Positions 59,954 through 64,000 of a stretch of 64,000 nucleotides of DNA are shown in pieces. Made by a program: the position numbers and the translations under genes. The stretch is taken from positions 10,492,501-10,556,500 of the forward strand of contig JAPTOF010000005.1 in the NCBI GenBank assembly GCA_028554755.1, read 5' to 3'. The number at the start of each line of letters is the position of its first letter. Within the stretch, counting starts at the first letter, position 1. This DNA is from Cordia subcordata. Lineage: Eukaryota > Streptophyta > Magnoliopsida > Boraginales > Cordiaceae. A model generated the notes under the pieces. That model was not told where the DNA came from and did not search any database. It was given only the letters and a program-made list of their open reading frames with translations.

Positions 59954-62135
59954 ATGGACGGTCAGAAAATCCAAGCGAAGCTTACGAGGACTCAGTCTTC
60001 TTCACTTCTCCGGTCGTCTCCGACCGTCCGATCTTCCATCCACAGCTTATCTTCGGTGAACGAGATCACAACTGATTATCATCACCACCACCACCATGAA
60101 AAGCAGCAGCAAGGAGAAGAATCGCTACCAGACCTTGAAGAGCAGAAGCCACACAGCAAGCCCGGTTCGTCGCCGGTCGGGTCCGGTTCGAGCCGGTTCG
60201 CTCCGGTTCTAGCTCTGCTTCTGCTCTCTGCGTACACCCTTTTCGCCTTTTTCAACCGGGACGACATCCCCACTTCGGAAAACCTCCTCTTGTCCCTGAT
60301 TTTCGTCGCGGTTGTGCTGTTCTTCGCGGCGAGGAACAAGGTCTTCATCCATCAGAGCTTCCATCGTTGCAAGAGGCTATGCGATGAATGCACAAGAAAG
60401 CTTTTAATCTCAGAGAAAAGCTCGAAACCGGTCCAGTGGTTCATCGGAGAGGCCAATGGAAGCGAAAAAGAGCGAAGAGCTCGAAAAGAAAAGAGAATAA
60501 TCCGAGAAGGGGTCGAGTTTTACAGCAATGGCGACGTTTACGAAGGCGAATTTCACAAAGGAAGGTGTAACGGGAGTGGAGTGTATAATTACTTTGTGAA
60601 TGGGAGGTATGAAGGGGATTGGATTGATGGGAGATACGACGGTTATGGGGTAGAGACTTGGGCAAGAGGGAGTAGATATAGAGGCCAATATAGGCAAGGT
60701 TTGAGACATGGTTATGGTGTCTATAAGTTCTTTACAGGTGATACATATGCTGGTCAATGGTGTAATGGACAAAGCCATGGTGTTGGTGTGCAGACTTGCT
60801 CTGATGGTAGCTGTTACATTGGTGAATTCAAGTGTGGGGTCAAACATGGCCTTGGTGTTTACCATTTCAGGTATATAGAATTTAAAAAGAAAAATTGAAT
60901 AAATCTTGTGTAAATTATGATTTGAATGGCTGGTTATGTTAGCTATTTCTTACTTACATGCTAAAAAATAATATTCTTTGGACTGTTATAGAGATTTGTA
61001 GTTCCGCCTCTGAGGTAATTGGTATTAGACTTTGGCATTGTGAGTTTCGGAGTCTTTGGTAGCCAACATTCAGTGGAAAGATTGCTGGATTCTTGTTATG
61101 GATTTAGCTTATGGCTTCTCCTAGTAGGATAAAACTTGATTCTGTTTGATAATATGAGATCTGGAATGTGGATGCAGGGAGTTTTATTACTTGTTAGGTG
61201 AATATAATTTTGTGTATTAAAGTGCTTGTGATAATATGTATTTAGTTTAAAGCTACCGATTAATTAGAAAACTTAAACAGAAAGCTAGTTGGTGGTCCAC
61301 TTTGTTGTTGGTTTATTGGTATTAAAATGTTTGGAGAATTCAGTATAACGAATCTGAGTAATTGTGTTGTACTGTGCTTGTTTATGCTAGAGCATCTGGC
61401 TGATATATATAGCTTGCTCTCCATTCTTGGATACCATGTCCCCTGTGGTAGTACTGGTATTTATCATTTAGGCATTGAGAGGAATAATATATCTCATCTG
61501 AGCTTTCTTTTTATCCTTAATGGTCCAACTTGCCATTTTCATGTAGACTTCCATTTGGTTGATCTTCGGGTCTAGTGTTATTCCAATTCCTTCATGGATG
61601 TGGTCTATTTGGAATACTAACATGGATGATCTTTCGGTTGTTTTATAGAAATGGAGATAGATATGCTGGGGAATATTTTGGGGATAAAGTTCATGGTTTT
61701 GGTGTATATCACTTTGCCAATGGTCACTGTTATGAAGGGTCATGGCATGAAGGCCGTAAGCAGGGTTATGGCCTATACACCTTTCGAAATGGTGATACTA
61801 GATGTGGCGAATGGGATGGTGGTAACCTTAGGACTCATTTGCGCCCGCTCGATGATGCAGTGGCTCGTGCCGTTCAGGTGAATTATCTGACTTTATCATC
61901 TCATTTTGATACCTTAAGTTTGACTTATTGCCACTAAATAGTGTTGATTACGCTTCCATTCATCTTGCAGGCTGCTCGAAAAGTGGCAGAAAATGCAATT
62001 CACCTACGCCGGGTGGATGAACAAGTTAGCAAAGCAGTCATGGCAGCAAACAGAGCTGCCACTGCTGCAAGGGTAGCTGCTGTTAAAGCTGTCCAAAACA
62101 GAATAGACGGAAAATTTTGCGATACTAACATCTAA
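59954..62135 (+). CDS. Membrane-anchored MORN-repeat protein
   Basis: Exons 59954-60870, 61649-61877 and 61971-62135 join in phase to about 436 residues. The N-terminus is Ser-rich and has a His run (43-48). Two hydrophobic spans at about 82-100 and 111-126 are likely membrane segments. From about residue 190 there are seven clear MORN repeats plus a weaker eighth (YEGEF, YEGDW, YRGQY, YAGQW, YIGEF, YAGEY, YEGSW, RCGEW), each followed by a GxGV/GYG turn. The tail is Ala-rich and probably helical (AANRAATAARVAAVKAV). It resembles Arabidopsis At1g77660, often labelled a SET7/9 family protein because of the MORN repeats, but no SET domain is present here. MORN repeats commonly bind phospholipids or scaffold proteins at membranes; the precise role is unknown. 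The ATG is chosen because the frame upstream has no other ATG. Reading through the first donor would end soon after YIEFKKKN. Confidence 0.9.
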
Positions 62136-62594
62136 AAATTTCCAGTATAATCGGTAAATGTAAATTTTCCCATTTTATGCACTACTTATGTCAGCACCCC
62201 GGTGCAGCAAAATGCTCTCTGGAGGTTGAGATGTATGTTTTAGGTTGGTTGACCATGATGTAAGTTGTACATATGCAAGTCAATGCAAAAATCAGTTCCC
62301 AGAGTGTTTTCTTTAATCTCCTCTTCCTCGTCTGTTCAGTTGCGATATAATATTTGTGTTTCTGTTAAAAGATGGAGCTGCCATTATTATTATGGTCTGC
62401 AACCCTGCAGTGCAGTGATGAAGATTGTTTTTTATTTTGAGTCCAGCATGTCTGTCTAGCAGCAGCACCTTATCATCTTCAGCGTTATTACAGCTGAATG
62501 TTTTGAGGATGGTCTTGCTTTGACTTATTCCTGTTATTTTGTTATAACGTGATCAGCGAGATATAATAATAGTAAAAAGTAATATTTTAATTAT
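62136..62594. other. 3' flank of the MORN gene
   Basis: Likely 3' UTR and downstream sequence. No gene recognised. Confidence 0.4.
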
Positions 62595-62704
62595 GGGCGC
62601 TGTTTATTTTGTTGTTTATAAGCTCATAAAAAAAAAGTACCCTTTATATGTTTTTTACTATTTGTAACTTGTAAGTCCCAAATAAGCTTAACCAAACAGG
62701 CTAT
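62595..62704. mobile_element. Short inverted-repeat element (~110 bp)
   Basis: Left gggcgctgtttattttg and reversed right cctgtttggttaagctta are related ends. The paired inner parts gtttataagctcat and tttgtaacttgtaag support a foldback. It resembles 38668-38797. Confidence 0.5.
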
Positions 62705-63156
62705 AGGAAAGATCAAGTGATGGTGAATTATGTATATCAATTTAAATTGAAAGTGTATTATTTACTGTTATTAAATCTTGATGATTAACAAACGTTAAAT
62801 TCATCATCTTCATGCTTTTCAAACTTCATTCTGGTCCAAATTGACAGGAGGAAGTTTGCTAAAGAATTGTCATGATCAGATTGTATACACGTTTGACTTA
62901 GTGAGGATTGAAAGATTAAAATTGTCAATGTACCAAAAAGACTTGCTATTATTATCTCATTGCTTATTTATGAAGTTCTCTTTCCACTTTATTCAACACT
63001 TGCAATTTTTGCATGATACCGTAGTTTCCACTGACTAGGTTATTGACTTTCCAGAAAATGGAAAAAAAGAAAATGTCTTTCTTCACCTACTTAACTAAAC
63101 AGGGGCATCTCCTCTATTTTCTCTGCAGGACCATCAATACTAATTGCTTATAACAA
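62705..63156. other. Intergenic DNA
   Basis: No gene or element recognised. Confidence 0.4.
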
Positions 63157-63368
63157 AGGGCCCGTTTGGATTGGTTGTTTCTAAAAGTATTTCTTTAACA
63201 ATTTTTTTAAAAATATTTTTTTTCCTAAAAGTTGAAAATTCTGAAAAAATAACTTTTTTTAGAGTTTTTAACTTTTTTTAAAGGTTATTTAAGTAGTTAC
63301 TTAAAAAAAATACTTTTTTAAAGAAAAAAAGAATTTTTTCCTTAAAAAAATCAATCCAAAAACGTTCA
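63157..63368. mobile_element. Miniature inverted-repeat element (GTTTGGATTGG family)
   Basis: The left end gggcccgtttggattggttg and the right end aaatcaatccaaaaacg are inverted repeats around A/T-rich symmetrical arms. Confidence 0.66.
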
Positions 63369-64000
63369 AAAACCAAATCAAATTAGATCATATTCCTAAG
63401 GTGAGGTCGACTATTCGACTATATATAAATATAGATTATATTTGGCAATACTATTCAGTATTTTTCGATTGCTTTCATACATGAGATCTCTATTTAACTC
63501 ACTTTTATTTTTATTTTTATGTTTGTGGTAAGCAAAATTCAAGTTGGAGGAGTCCGATTATTAGTGCATTGGTACCCAACTAAACTCGATCACTAATTGA
63601 CAAATCTTAAGTACACTGTATGACCCCTATATTATATACCAGTTAAATTGAAGGGAACTAAATTCAAGCTCGAATTATAAATCGTGTTCGTATCTGACTC
63701 TTACTTATCGGCATTCCTGGGGCCACTATTTAACTCATTTTGGTATTTCTTCATTCCTCTCGATGGCACACGACATCCAAAAAAGAAAAACCTATAGGTT
63801 GAGAAGCCTATCAATCTCAAATCATGGCCTTAGCCAAGTGTTTGGGACACATGCCACGGAAAATTTTCGTATACGTATTATGCAGACAATGTTTAGTAAA
63901 AATTATCTTGTGCTCTTTTTATATTTTTTGGGTCTTAAAATTATCTTCTTGTATGCCGCCAACAGTTTCTGTGCATGGTGTTTTTAATTTTTTTCGCCTT
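63369..64000. other. Intergenic DNA to the window edge
   Basis: No gene or element recognised. Confidence 0.4.

Noticed and set aside
60082..60865. Minus-strand frames opposite the MORN exon
   Set aside because: Antisense shadows of the MORN repeats.
1..64000. Bacterial-type systems (CRISPR, operons, toxin-antitoxin, phage)
   Set aside because: Intron-containing plant genes and plant transposons throughout; no such structures seen.

Overview
This window is plant nuclear DNA, most likely from a eudicot that is not a close Arabidopsis relative. Genes are broken by GT-AG introns, intergenic DNA is AT-rich, and the repeats are typical plant ones (Ty1-copia, TRIM, LINE relics, PIF/Harbinger, hAT-like and TIR miniature elements, Helitron). 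No operons, rRNA, confident tRNA genes or CRISPR arrays were seen. All exon boundaries below were read by eye from splice signals, reading phase and remembered family sequence; no alignment was run.

Layout. 1-12 kb: a degenerate Ty1-copia element, then the last four exons of a PIR/SRA1 (CYFIP-like) subunit of the WAVE/SCAR complex on the + strand. Its introns hold a second, inverted copia fragment and a TRIM element. 12-18 kb: gene-free repeats. 18.5-23.5 kb (minus): a complete seven-exon DIS3L2/SOV-type RNase II exoribonuclease. 23.5-27.9 kb: intergenic. 27.9-33.2 kb (minus): a five-exon gene for a GT51 peptidoglycan glycosyltransferase with both catalytic glutamates and a plastid-type N-terminus. 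This is the most notable gene in the window. 33-39.5 kb: AT-rich DNA with miniature elements and a LINE relic. 39.6-45.0 kb (minus): a two-exon kynurenine/glutamine-type PLP aminotransferase with a 4.1-kb intron carrying hAT debris. 45-59.4 kb: a transposon-rich desert with a PIF/Harbinger element, a copia LTR, a minisatellite, an ATP-synthase subunit g pseudogene and a fully delimited Helitron. 59.4-62.1 kb (plus): a three-exon membrane-anchored MORN-repeat protein. 62-64 kb: miniature elements.

The DIS3L2, aminotransferase and MORN genes appear to match the Arabidopsis neighbours At1g77680, At1g77670 and At1g77660 (from memory). If so, the block is conserved microsynteny, with the GT51 gene sitting between two genes that are adjacent in Arabidopsis. 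The genes do not form one pathway. They act in actin nucleation (PIR), cytoplasmic RNA decay (DIS3L2), a probable plastid cell-wall-type glycan step (GT51), amino-acid transamination (KAT-like) and a probable membrane scaffold (MORN).
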